Below are positions 56,181 to 64,000 of a DNA stretch of 64,000 nucleotides, one piece after another (position 1 is the stretch's first letter; the number at the start of each line of letters is the position of its first letter). This DNA comes from Dongia_B sp964406155 (GTDB lineage Bacteria > Pseudomonadota > Alphaproteobacteria > Dongiales > Dongiaceae). Made by a program: the position numbers and the translations under genes. The stretch covers positions 62,001-126,000 of the forward strand of contig CAYOQR010000003.1 in the NCBI GenBank assembly GCA_964406155.1. Reading direction: 5' to 3'. Below the pieces are notes generated by a model. That model was not told the origin of the DNA. It saw nothing but the letters and a program-made list of their open reading frames with translations, and made no database searches.

Positions 56181-57722
56181 TCAAAGATCGGCTGAGCGCA
56201 ATTCCTCCCGGCGGCGGGCGACGAAATCCGCCAAGGCTTCCGCGATGGCCGGGTCCAGCGGCGGTTGCTCATATTGTGCCAGGGCCTGCTGCCAGATCCG
56301 GGTCGCCCGCTCCGTCGCATTCTGGGCGCCGGCGATTTCCCAGGCTTCGTAATTCTGCCAGTTCGACAACAGCGGCTGATAGAAAGCCGTCTCGTATCGC
56401 GCCAGGGTATGCGGCGAGCCGAAGAAATGCCCGCCCGTCGGCACGGCGGCGATCGCCTCGAGGGCGATCTCATCGGCATCGACGCGGATTGGCTGGATGG
56501 TCTGCGCCATCATCTGCAGCATCTCGACATCCAGCACGATCTTTTCGAAGGAAGCCGTCAGCCCGCCCTCCATCCAGCCGGCGCCGTGATAAACCAGATT
56601 GGCGTGGCCCATCACCGAGGACCAGATCGACATCTGCGATTCATAGGCGGCCTGGGCATCGACGACATTGCTGGCGCTGGAATTGCTGGCCCGGTAGGGC
56701 AGATGATAAAGCCGCGCCAATTGCCCGGCAGCCAGAGTGGCGCGGGCATTCTCCGGCGTGCCGAAAGCCGGCGCACCGCTGCGCATATCGACATTGGAGG
56801 TGAAAGCGCCATAGACCACGGGTGCCCCCGGCCGCACCAATTGCGTGAGCACGATGCCGGACAGCGCTTCGGCATTCTGCTGCGTCAGCGCGGCGGCCAG
56901 AGTCACCGGCGTCATCGCGCCCATCAGGGTGAAAGGCGTCACCACCACGGCCTGGCCGAATTCCGACATCGCCATCAGCCCATCGCTCATTGCTTCGTCG
57001 AAGCGGCGCGGCGAATTGACGGAGATGATCGTCAGCACCGAGGGATCGCCGATCATCTCCTCCCGTGTCTTGCCGCGCGACAGCGCCATGATATCGATGC
57101 CATCCAGCGCCCGCTGCCGGCCGATCGCCGAACAATGATAGACCCGGTCGGCATAGGTGACATTGGCGAGATAGCAGTCGAGATGCCGTGTCGTCGCCGG
57201 CAGTTCGATAGGCGCCGTCGGCTGATTGCCGAGGAAATGGATGATGTCGAAACTCTGCGCCAGCTTGATCAGCGAGATGTAATCGGCGTAGTTCCCTGAG
57301 CGACGGCCGTTGATGCAGTCATGGACATTAGGCGGACCGGCCACCAGGCCGAAGGCGACATGATCGCCGCCAATCGATAGCCGGCGTGCCGGGTTGCGCG
57401 GGGTCAGGGTGAAATGCGACGGCGCACTGCGCAAGGCCTGCTCGACCAGGCCGCGCGGAATCCGCACCAGGCCGCTGGCCTCGTCCACCTCGGCGCCGGC
57501 CTGTCGGAACGCGGCGCAGGCCGCCAGTCCCATGAACTCGATGCCGATCTGCTCCAGCAGCCGCAGCGAGGCCTCATGGATCGCCTCGAGCTGATCGCGG
57601 CTGAGCGGCTCGATGGGCGCGAAACTGTTGCGTAAAGACCCGGCCGGCACGCTTTGCCGCAGATGGCCTGCCCCACCGTCCCGCTCCCGTCGATGCCGTC
57701 GGTTCGCTCGTTCGCCGCCCAT
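56181..57722 (-). CDS. MttB-family (trimethylamine methyltransferase-like) protein
   Basis: 513 residues, full family length, from ATG 57722 with GGGAGC upstream. Like the homologue at the window's left edge it has a basic low-complexity start (MGGERANRRHRRERD) and no in-frame amber codon, so it is non-pyrrolysine. Motifs include FGLVAGPPNVHD, QLVRPGAPVVYGAF and NLVYHGAGWMEGGLTASFEKIVLD. The related enzymes transfer a methyl group from a quaternary amine (glycine betaine in MtgB) to a corrinoid protein. It is divergent from a GlxA-type regulator, which fits quaternary-amine control. No corrinoid protein gene is visible nearby. Confidence 0.9.
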   Translation of the reverse strand: MGGERANRRHRRERDGGAGHLRQSVPAGSLRNSFAPIEPLSRDQLEAIHEASLRLLEQIGIEFMGLAACAAFRQAGAEVDEASGLVRIPRGLVEQALRSAPSHFTLTPRNPARRLSIGGDHVAFGLVAGPPNVHDCINGRRSGNYADYISLIKLAQSFDIIHFLGNQPTAPIELPATTRHLDCYLANVTYADRVYHCSAIGRQRALDGIDIMALSRGKTREEMIGDPSVLTIISVNSPRRFDEAMSDGLMAMSEFGQAVVVTPFTLMGAMTPVTLAAALTQQNAEALSGIVLTQLVRPGAPVVYGAFTSNVDMRSGAPAFGTPENARATLAAGQLARLYHLPYRASNSSASNVVDAQAAYESQMSIWSSVMGHANLVYHGAGWMEGGLTASFEKIVLDVEMLQMMAQTIQPIRVDADEIALEAIAAVPTGGHFFGSPHTLARYETAFYQPLLSNWQNYEAWEIAGAQNATERATRIWQQALAQYEQPPLDPAIAEALADFVARRREELRSADL

Positions 57723-57873
57723 CGCGCTCCCGATCTCATGTTCTATCGGCGTCGGCCCTGCACCGGACGCCTCTTTCCCTCAGGCTGGCACCGGGCCAGG
57801 AAAATCCTCTGTTCTGTTTTCGACATTTGATAGTATTTTCAGAATAGGGAGATTTGGTACTGGCGGACAGGAA

Positions 57874-58887
57874 ATGACAGAAGGATTGCGGGCCGGATCA
57901 GGTACAGGCGAGGCGCCCTTCCGGATCGGCGTGATCCTGCTGCCCGGCTTTTCGCTGATGGCCTTCGCCGCCACGGTCGAGCCGCTGCGCAGCGCCAATC
58001 TGATGCGCGGCGAGACCTTGTATCGCTGGACCCATCTGTCGCCGGGCGGCGGCCTGGTCGCCTCGAGCGGCGGGCTGGAGGTCCGCACCACCGATCTGCC
58101 ATCCGGCGGGCGGATGGAGTATGACCTCATCATCCTCTGCGGCGGGCTCGGCTGCGAAAGCTATCGCAACGGCCGGCTGACCGCCTTCCTGCGTCAGGCG
58201 ACACGGCATGGCCTGATCGTCGGCAGCGTCAGCACCGCCAGTTTCATTCTGGCGCGCTCGGGGCTGCTGGACGGCCGCCGCTGCACCCTGCATTGGGACT
58301 ATCTGCCGGCCTTCAAGGAAAGCTTCCCCGAGATCGCCGTCAGCAGCGAGCTCTTCGTCATCGATCGCGGCATCTATACCTGCGCCGGCGGCACCGCCGC
58401 CCTGGATATGATGCTGCAGCTCATCCGGGAGCATCACGGCGAGGCCCTGGCCAAGCTGATTTCCGATCAGTTCATTCACGGCACGTTGCGTCAGGCACGG
58501 GAAGCCCAGCGCATGGAGCTTGGCAACCGGTTGGGTCTCTCGCATCCGGTTGCCGTCAAGGCAGTCGCCTTGATGGAGCGCAGCATCGCCGCTCCCCTCC
58601 CACTCGGCAGGATCGCCGAGCAGCTTGAGATCTCGACCCGCCAGCTCGAGAGATTATTCCGCCAGAGTTTCGGCCATACCCCCGCCAAACATTACCTGCA
58701 TCTTCGGCTCGACAAGGCGCGAAAACTGCTGCGGCTGACCACCTTCTCGGTGCTGGACGTTGCCCTTGCTTGCGGCTTCGTCTCAGCCTCGCATTTCGCC
58801 AAAACCTACCGGCTTCATTTCGGCATCGTGCCGACAGCGGATCGACAGATCGAGCGCTCGGCCACTGTCAGCAGCGGAACAGATTAA
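57874..58887 (+). CDS. GlxA-type AraC regulator (GbdR/CdhR-like)
   Basis: 337 residues from ATG 57874. The N-terminal DJ-1/PfpI-like domain (about residues 18-185) has VGSVSTASFILARSGLLDGRRCTLHWD; the C-terminal AraC double helix-turn-helix (about 230-325) contains TRQLERLFRQSFGHTPAKHYLHLR. This architecture is shared with GbdR (glycine betaine), CdhR (carnitine) and SouR, regulators of quaternary-amine catabolism in Pseudomonas. Divergent position beside the MttB homologue supports a related ligand, though the ligand itself is inferred. Confidence 0.9.
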   Translation: MTEGLRAGSGTGEAPFRIGVILLPGFSLMAFAATVEPLRSANLMRGETLYRWTHLSPGGGLVASSGGLEVRTTDLPSGGRMEYDLIILCGGLGCESYRNGRLTAFLRQATRHGLIVGSVSTASFILARSGLLDGRRCTLHWDYLPAFKESFPEIAVSSELFVIDRGIYTCAGGTAALDMMLQLIREHHGEALAKLISDQFIHGTLRQAREAQRMELGNRLGLSHPVAVKAVALMERSIAAPLPLGRIAEQLEISTRQLERLFRQSFGHTPAKHYLHLRLDKARKLLRLTTFSVLDVALACGFVSASHFAKTYRLHFGIVPTADRQIERSATVSSGTD

Positions 58888-59009
58888 GCAGCCGGCCTTC
58901 ACCGGCGGCACGCTCACGAATCCTTGATGAGCCGTTGACCTTGGCCAGGAACTCAAGCACCGCCTTCCCCGTTATGCTTGTCTCGAAAGTGTCAAAGCGG
59001 GGGGATGCG

Positions 59010-59084
59010 ATGCAATACATCCTGCTCTGGCTGATCGGCCTTCCGATCCCAATTCTGCTGCTGCTCTGGTTCTATTTCCGCTGA
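59010..59084 (+). CDS. 24-residue membrane peptide
   Basis: ATG 59010 is preceded by GCGGGGGGA, a strong ribosome site five bases upstream, and encodes a single helix opening MQYILLWLIGLPIPILLLLWF and ending YFR. It ends with TGA at 59084. No longer gene overlaps it. Small single-pass peptides of this type with an IPIP-like core recur in proteobacteria, but a named family was not recalled. It may modulate a membrane protein; the function is unknown. Confidence 0.6.
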   Translation: MQYILLWLIGLPIPILLLLWFYFR

Positions 59085-59155
59085 GCCCGGCCGACGACCG
59101 TCGTCAGTCGCCTATTCCGCAGATTGCTTACGTCGCGGCCCTTACTTCGCGACCC

Positions 59156-60064
59156 TTACTTCGTGACTTGGGCGATCCCCCGCAACGCCGCCCGCTGGCG
59201 CCATCTCTCGATATAGAGATTGCCGATACCGCTGGCGGCGATCAGGCCGGCGCCGAGGAAGATGCCGTGATCCGGCACTTCGCCCCAGATCAGATAGCCG
59301 AGCAGGAAGGCCCAGAGCAGCGAGGAATATTCCATCGGCGCGATGGCCGAGGCCGGCGCCATGCGGAAGCTCTTGAACAGCAGGTATTGGGCGACACCGC
59401 CCAACAACCCGACCCCACCGAGGATCAGCCATTGCCCGGCCGTGGGTTCGTGCCACCAGAGGATGGTGGGAATGAGGCAGCCCAGGGCGAAGATGCCGTT
59501 CGACATGAACATCTGCATCAGCACGTTTTCCGTCAGCCCGGCCTTGCGCAGCAGAATGTTCGATATTCCCCACATCACCGCCGCACCCAAGGTGAGCCAG
59601 ACCGGCAGCGAGAAACCGAGGCTGCCGGGTTCGCAGGCGATGACGACGCCGATGAAGCCCAGGATCACCGCGCCCCAACGGGAACCGCTGACCTGCTCCT
59701 TCAGCATGAAGATGGAAAGCACGGTGATGATGATCGGCGCCGCGTAATAGATCGTCACCAACTGCCCGTAGAGCAGGGTCTTCGAGGCAGTGTAATAGCA
59801 GAGCCAGGCGCCGAGGATCAGGACGCCGCGGGCAATCAGGCTCTTCTTGCTGGGTGCGCGAAGGCTTTCGAGAATGACACCGGGTCCGCGGAAGGCGAGG
59901 CAACCGATCAGGATGACGATGCTGCGCGCGATCAACACCTGCCAGATCGGGATATCGGCCTTCACCAGCAACCGCACCAGGACATCCTGCAGGGTAAAGA
60001 TCAGATAGGCCGAGGCGGCGATCAGCAGCCCGCGGGTAATGGTCGGATGTTGTGCGGCATTCAT
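59156..60064 (-). CDS. EamA-family (DMT superfamily) transporter
   Basis: 302 residues, ten predicted membrane helices in two EamA halves. The second half carries MAPASAIAPMEYSSLLWAFLLGYLIWGEVPD, a typical end-of-repeat segment. These inner-membrane proteins export amino acids or other small solutes. The substrate cannot be assigned. It differs in sequence from the EamA protein at 9.0-9.9 kb. Confidence 0.9.
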   Translation of the reverse strand: MNAAQHPTITRGLLIAASAYLIFTLQDVLVRLLVKADIPIWQVLIARSIVILIGCLAFRGPGVILESLRAPSKKSLIARGVLILGAWLCYYTASKTLLYGQLVTIYYAAPIIITVLSIFMLKEQVSGSRWGAVILGFIGVVIACEPGSLGFSLPVWLTLGAAVMWGISNILLRKAGLTENVLMQMFMSNGIFALGCLIPTILWWHEPTAGQWLILGGVGLLGGVAQYLLFKSFRMAPASAIAPMEYSSLLWAFLLGYLIWGEVPDHGIFLGAGLIAASGIGNLYIERWRQRAALRGIAQVTK

Positions 60065-60300
60065 CGGTGCGGGGCTCCCCAGACGGTGGGAGTCTGGAGA
60101 GGATCACCGGCAAAGTCCATCGCGCTTAGACCGCCTTTCCTGCATAAGGGGCCTGCAAGGGCGCCATGACAGACGACGACCGCAGGCGCCGATGCGGTTT
60201 GAAGATGCGACCGGATTTGCGCTACCAATAGCGGCATTGGGTGCGGTCGCCTGCTGATGGCATCGCATCCGGCCCGACCGGTGAAGAAAGGAATTGGAAG

Positions 60301-61080
60301 ATGGATCTGGGACTGTCAGGCCGCAAGGCGATCATCTGCGCCTCCAGCAAGGGATTGGGCAAAGGCTGTGCCCTGGCGCTGGCGCAGGAAGGCGTCGACG
60401 TCACCCTCAATGCGCGTAATCTGCCGGAACTGGAGGCCACGGCGGCGGAAATCCGCGCCGCGACCGGCGTGAAGGTTTCGGTGGTCGCCGCCGATATCAC
60501 CACCCCGGAAGGTCGCACCGCCGTCCTGAAAGCCTGCCCCGAACCCGATATCCTGGTGAACAATGCCGGCGGCCCGCCGATGGGCGATTTCCGCGACTGG
60601 CAACGCGAGGATTGGATCAAGGCGCTGGATGGCAACATGCTGACGCCGATCGAACTCATCAAGGCGACGGTCGACGGCATGATCGCCCGCCGCTTCGGCC
60701 GGATCGTCAATATCACTTCATCGGCCGTCAAGGCGCCGATCCCTTCGCTCGGCCTTTCCAACGGCGCGCGCAGCGGACTGACCGGCTTCGTCGCCGGCCT
60801 CGCCCGTCAGGTCGCGCGCTATAACGTCACCATCAACGGCCTGCTGCCCGGCTCATTCGACACCGACCGCCTGCAATCCGGCGCCGCCACCACGGCGGCG
60901 GCCAGCGGCAAGACGGCCGCCGATATTTATGACGAGTGGCGCCAGGGTGAGGCGACCGGCCGGTTCGGGACTCCGGCGGAATTCGGCGCCGCCTGCGCCT
61001 TCCTCTGCGCCGCATCCTCCGGCTATATCAACGGCCAGAATCTGCTGCTGGACGGCGGCACCTATCCCGGCACGTTCTAA
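60301..61080 (+). CDS. SDR-family protein lacking the Tyr-Lys motif
   Basis: 259 residues from ATG 60301 (AAAGGAA upstream). The Rossmann motif ASSKGLGKGCA and the NNAGG motif are present, and the catalytic Ser lies in NITSSAVKAP. At the place of YxxxK it reads SNGARSGL, so the catalytic Tyr and Lys are replaced by Ser and Arg. Related 3-oxoacyl-ACP-reductase-like proteins with SN-x-x-R are known, so it may be a divergent subclass rather than dead. The substrate is unknown. It is convergent with the acyl-CoA synthetase, 40 bases away. Confidence 0.87.
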   Translation: MDLGLSGRKAIICASSKGLGKGCALALAQEGVDVTLNARNLPELEATAAEIRAATGVKVSVVAADITTPEGRTAVLKACPEPDILVNNAGGPPMGDFRDWQREDWIKALDGNMLTPIELIKATVDGMIARRFGRIVNITSSAVKAPIPSLGLSNGARSGLTGFVAGLARQVARYNVTINGLLPGSFDTDRLQSGAATTAAASGKTAADIYDEWRQGEATGRFGTPAEFGAACAFLCAASSGYINGQNLLLDGGTYPGTF

Positions 61081-61120
61081 AAAACCGAGACGCCCATAGC
61101 CCCGCCGCGTCGGCCGGCAC

Positions 61121-63223
61121 TCAGCGCGCCCTTGGGGCGGAGCTTGGCGCGGCGGGCACGATCAACGCATCGAGGGCGACGCAGCCCTGCGGCCCGGCCA
61201 TGATCGGGTTGAGATCGCATTCGGCAATCAGATCGCCGAGATCGCCCAGCATGACGGAGAAGGCCGCCAAGGCCCGCGCTACCGCCTCGATATCGATCGC
61301 CGGCATGCCGCGATAGCCCTGCATCAGTTTGTGCAAGGCGAGGCGCTGCAACAGCCGCGTGGCCGTGGGCGCATCGATCGGCGCCAGGGCGAATTGCCGG
61401 TCGCTCAGCAATTCGATCAGGGTGCCGCCCGCTCCCACCATCGCCAGGGCGCCGAATTGCGCATCGTACAAACCGCCAAAGGAAAGCTCCAATCCACGCG
61501 GCGCCATCGGCATGACCAGGACCTGCGGCCCGAGACGCCGGGCAAGATCGTCATAACCGGTCCGCAAAGCCGCCTCATCGCCGAGGCCGAGCAGGACGCC
61601 GCCGACATCGGATTTATGCAGGATGCCGGGCATCGCCGTCTTCAGGGCGACCGGCCAGCCAAAACGACGTGCGGCGGCGAGGGTATCCTCCACCGTTTCC
61701 ACCACGGCGAAGGGCAATGTCGGCACGCCGTAATCGCCGAGCAGCGACAGGCTCTCGGCCTCGCTGAGCGCCGTGCCCTCCTGCAACCGGTTCTGCCATT
61801 TCGCCCGTATCCCCGACGGCGCCGGGCACGGCTCGATCGCCGGTTGGCGCAGCCAGTCGCGATGCGCCATCGCCTTGCCGATCACGCGCAAGGTCGAGGC
61901 GATGCCGCTCAGGACCGGAATGCCTTCCGCCGTGAGGCCGGCCGCCAGCAGGTCGCTGCCGCCGCTGCCGATATTGGTGCTGATCACCACCGGCTTGTCG
62001 GTGCGCGCGAAGGCCTCCCGCATTGCCCGCGCATAGCCTTTGACCAGATAGTAATCATCGCGGGTCTCGGCGCAGAGCACGCCGATCGCCGTATCGCAGT
62101 CCCGCAGCAAGGCGGTCATCAGATCGGCGAAGGCCGCTTCGTAATCCTGCCCCGTGCCCCAGGCATCCAGGGGATTGATCGGGTCGAGGCCGTAATCGAG
62201 CCGCGCCGCCAGCTTGGCTTGCGTCGCCGCATCGATCTTCGCGAAGGGCACACCGGCATCCTCGGCGAGATCGACCATCAACTCACGCAGGCCGCCGGAA
62301 TCATGCATGCTGGCGAGGCCGCCTGCGGCGAGCTCGCGCGGCCCGGAAAACAGCCGCAGCGTGTTGGCGAAATCGTCCAGGTTATCGACCTCGATGACGC
62401 CGTGGCGGTCGAACAGAGCGCGATAGGCCGCGTGATTGCCGGCGACGGCGCCGGAATGGCTGGCCGCCATGGCGGCGCTGGCATCCGTGCGCCCGACCTT
62501 CAGCACCACGACCGGCACTGAGCGGCGGCGCGCCGCTTCGAGCGCGGCAACGAAACGCGCTGGATCGCGCACGGTTTCCAGGAACAGGCCGACGCAACGG
62601 ATTTCCGGCTGCGCCAAAGCAAAGTCGAGATAATCGGCGGCCGTCGTCACCAGTTCCTGCCCCGAGGAGACGGCGAGACCGAAGCGCAGGCGCCGATCCG
62701 TGTGGCATAGGGCGGAGAAGACCGTGCCGGAATGGGTGATCAGCGCAACCGGGCCGGGCTCGACCCAATCGGGCGGCGGAAAGCCGCAGACCCGCAGGCC
62801 GAAATTCAGGTGATAGAAGCCCATGCAATTGGCGCCGCAGATCACCATGCCGGCTTCCCGGGCGATCGCCGCCAGACGCCGGGTCAGCGGCGGCTCCGTA
62901 TCGTCAGGTAGATAACAGCTACCGAACAGCACCGCTGCACGGGCGCCGGCTTGGACGGCATCCCGCAAGGCGGCCTCGGCACGCTGATTGGCGACACCGA
63001 TGACCGCGAGATCGACCCGTTCGGGCAGGGACTGCATGTCGGGATAACAGGGCTGGCCATCGATCTCGGGATAAGCCGGATTGACGAAATAGACCCGGCT
63101 CGGCGTGCCGGGCGCCGTCGTCGCCGTGATCATACCCCGGCCGACCGAATCCGGTTTCGGCGAAGCGCCGATCAGGGCGATACTCGCGGGCTTCAATAAC
63201 GGATCGAGTTGATGTGCCGGCAT
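61121..63223 (-). CDS. acyl-CoA synthetase (ADP-forming), acetate-CoA ligase family
   Basis: 700 residues from ATG 63223 (AGAGGAAGG upstream); earlier in-frame starts at 63259 and 63304 exist. The N-terminal CoA-binding and succinyl-CoA-ligase-like domains (about 1-450) include VGRTDASAAMAASHSGAVAG with the phospho-acceptor His256; the C-terminal ATP-grasp domain (about 480-700) has VALKTAMPGILHKSDVGGVLLGL. It converts an acyl-CoA, ADP and phosphate to acid, CoA and ATP, or the reverse. The acid is unknown. It is divergent from the YedK-like gene. Confidence 0.92.
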   Translation of the reverse strand: MPAHQLDPLLKPASIALIGASPKPDSVGRGMITATTAPGTPSRVYFVNPAYPEIDGQPCYPDMQSLPERVDLAVIGVANQRAEAALRDAVQAGARAAVLFGSCYLPDDTEPPLTRRLAAIAREAGMVICGANCMGFYHLNFGLRVCGFPPPDWVEPGPVALITHSGTVFSALCHTDRRLRFGLAVSSGQELVTTAADYLDFALAQPEIRCVGLFLETVRDPARFVAALEAARRRSVPVVVLKVGRTDASAAMAASHSGAVAGNHAAYRALFDRHGVIEVDNLDDFANTLRLFSGPRELAAGGLASMHDSGGLRELMVDLAEDAGVPFAKIDAATQAKLAARLDYGLDPINPLDAWGTGQDYEAAFADLMTALLRDCDTAIGVLCAETRDDYYLVKGYARAMREAFARTDKPVVISTNIGSGGSDLLAAGLTAEGIPVLSGIASTLRVIGKAMAHRDWLRQPAIEPCPAPSGIRAKWQNRLQEGTALSEAESLSLLGDYGVPTLPFAVVETVEDTLAAARRFGWPVALKTAMPGILHKSDVGGVLLGLGDEAALRTGYDDLARRLGPQVLVMPMAPRGLELSFGGLYDAQFGALAMVGAGGTLIELLSDRQFALAPIDAPTATRLLQRLALHKLMQGYRGMPAIDIEAVARALAAFSVMLGDLGDLIAECDLNPIMAGPQGCVALDALIVPAAPSSAPRAR

Positions 63224-63487
63224 GAATGCCCGACCTTCCTCTGCTGTTTTTGCCGGCATGGCGGCCGGCTCCCCTCTGAGAGACGGCTTCAATCTGAAAA
63301 GCATCGTGCTCCAGGTTTGGGATAGGCCAATCCCGGAAACCGGTCCAGCCGATCAAAAATCATCACCATATGCCATCACTTCATATGATCCCGGCATGGC
63401 CCGCAGCGGCGCATTGCCAGCGACTCGGTAGATATGCCAGGGAAGGAGCATGGAATTGGGACAAGCCATGGAACAGAACCGGGCGAC

Positions 63488-64000
63488 ATGTGCGGCCGAT
63501 TTAAACTGACCACGCCGCTGGAGGCCCTGGAGGCGCTTTTCGGCATTCAGGCGGCAACCAACCTGCAGCCGCGCTACAACGTCGCGCCGACCCAGGAGGC
63601 CAGCGTCATCGGCCTGTCGCAGGACGGGCGGCGGGAATTGCGCTCGTTCCGCTGGGGCCTCGTTCCGGCCTGGGCCAAGGACACCAAGATGGCGGCCAGC
63701 ATGATCAATGCGCGGTCGGAAACCATCCAGGAGAAGCCGGCCTTCCGCCAGGCTTTCGCCAAGCGGCGCTGCCTCATTCCCGTCGATGGCTTCTATGAAT
63801 GGCCGGCGACGGATACCGCCCCGGGCGCGGCCAAGGAAACGGGAACCAAGCGCAAGCTGCCGGTTCTCCTGACCTTGCCCGAAGATCAGTGCTTCGCCTT
63901 CGCCGGGTTGTGGGAAGGCTGGCGCGATCCGGATGGTGTGATCCTGCGCAGCTTCACCATCGTGACGACGACGGCGATCCCCGAATTGGAACAACTGCAT
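63488..64000 (+). CDS. SRAP / YedK (HMCES-type) protein, C-terminus cut by window edge
   Basis: 171 codons from ATG 63488 with no stop before the edge; family members are about 220-230 residues. It opens MCGRFKLTT, where Cys2 is the residue that cross-links abasic sites in single-stranded DNA. RYNVAPTQ, FRWGLVPAW (about 54-62), INARSET (73-79) and GFYEWP with Glu104 complete the active site. The protein shields abasic sites during replication and is often linked to the SOS response. It runs opposite to the acyl-CoA synthetase gene. Confidence 0.95.
   Translation, partial: MCGRFKLTTPLEALEALFGIQAATNLQPRYNVAPTQEASVIGLSQDGRRELRSFRWGLVPAWAKDTKMAASMINARSETIQEKPAFRQAFAKRRCLIPVDGFYEWPATDTAPGAAKETGTKRKLPVLLTLPEDQCFAFAGLWEGWRDPDGVILRSFTIVTTTAIPELEQLH

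Noticed and set aside
63353..64000. minus-strand open frame at the right edge
   Set aside because: The plus strand holds MCGRF and the other SRAP motifs from 63488, which explain the coding signal.

Overview
The window looks like chromosome of a GC-rich (roughly 63-65% by eye) free-living alphaproteobacterium, perhaps Rhodospirillales. The signs are the gatCAB operon, a Porin_4-type porin, long antisense open frames typical of high-GC coding DNA, and many LysR/Lrp/AraC-regulated catabolic genes. The order-level placement is an inference. No phage, transposase, plasmid or CRISPR locus was seen.

Layout. 0-5.7 kb: an MttB-family methyltransferase (cut by the window edge), an ornithine cyclodeaminase-family protein, a divergent LysR regulator and a trimethylamine-dehydrogenase-type flavoprotein, which together look like a methylated-amine/betaine catabolic locus. 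5.7-15.8 kb: housekeeping and accessory genes (GNAT, rimO, LOG-family hydrolase, EamA exporters, iron alcohol dehydrogenase, riboswitch-controlled mntP, a tetR-map operon, DUF6356, an Lrp regulator). 15.8-21 kb: ilvA and gatCAB, with a degraded second copy of the gatB 3' end beyond ilvA. 21-34 kb: LysE exporter, a secreted DUF995-like protein, a very large kinase / M23 / class-III aminotransferase fusion with a divergent Lrp regulator, then LuxR, M24 hydrolase, nitrilase-family amidase, polyamine-type binding protein, GNAT, a DddP-like M24 protein and LysR: a small-molecule nitrogen/sulfur catabolic zone. 34-39.6 kb: glmS, glmU, gph, DUF3108 and tRNA-Val(CAC), with a REPIN-like inverted repeat behind glmS. 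39.6-44.1 kb: a lower-GC block next to the tRNA with an OafA-type acyltransferase and a membrane transglutaminase-like protein. 44.1-52.3 kb: a four-gene efflux and two-component operon (adaptor, RND pump, response regulator, histidine kinase) and a porin. 52.3-64 kb: LysR, an alpha/beta hydrolase-OsmC fusion, flavodoxin-like protein, YpfJ-type metallopeptidase, a second MttB homologue divergent from a GbdR-like regulator, a 24-residue membrane peptide, EamA exporter, an atypical SDR, an ADP-forming acyl-CoA synthetase and the start of a YedK/HMCES gene.

Theme. Several loci point to use of quaternary amines, amino-alcohols and related osmolytes: two MttB homologues, a TMADH-like flavoprotein, a GbdR-like regulator, the kinase-phospholyase fusion and a DddP-like protein. 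They are unlinked, so a single pathway is not claimed. The most striking items are the three-domain fusion at 22.9-26.0 kb, the DddP-like protein that keeps every metal ligand but has Asn at the proposed catalytic Asp, the gatB remnant flanking ilvA, and the manganese riboswitch whose P1 strand can re-pair into a downstream hairpin.
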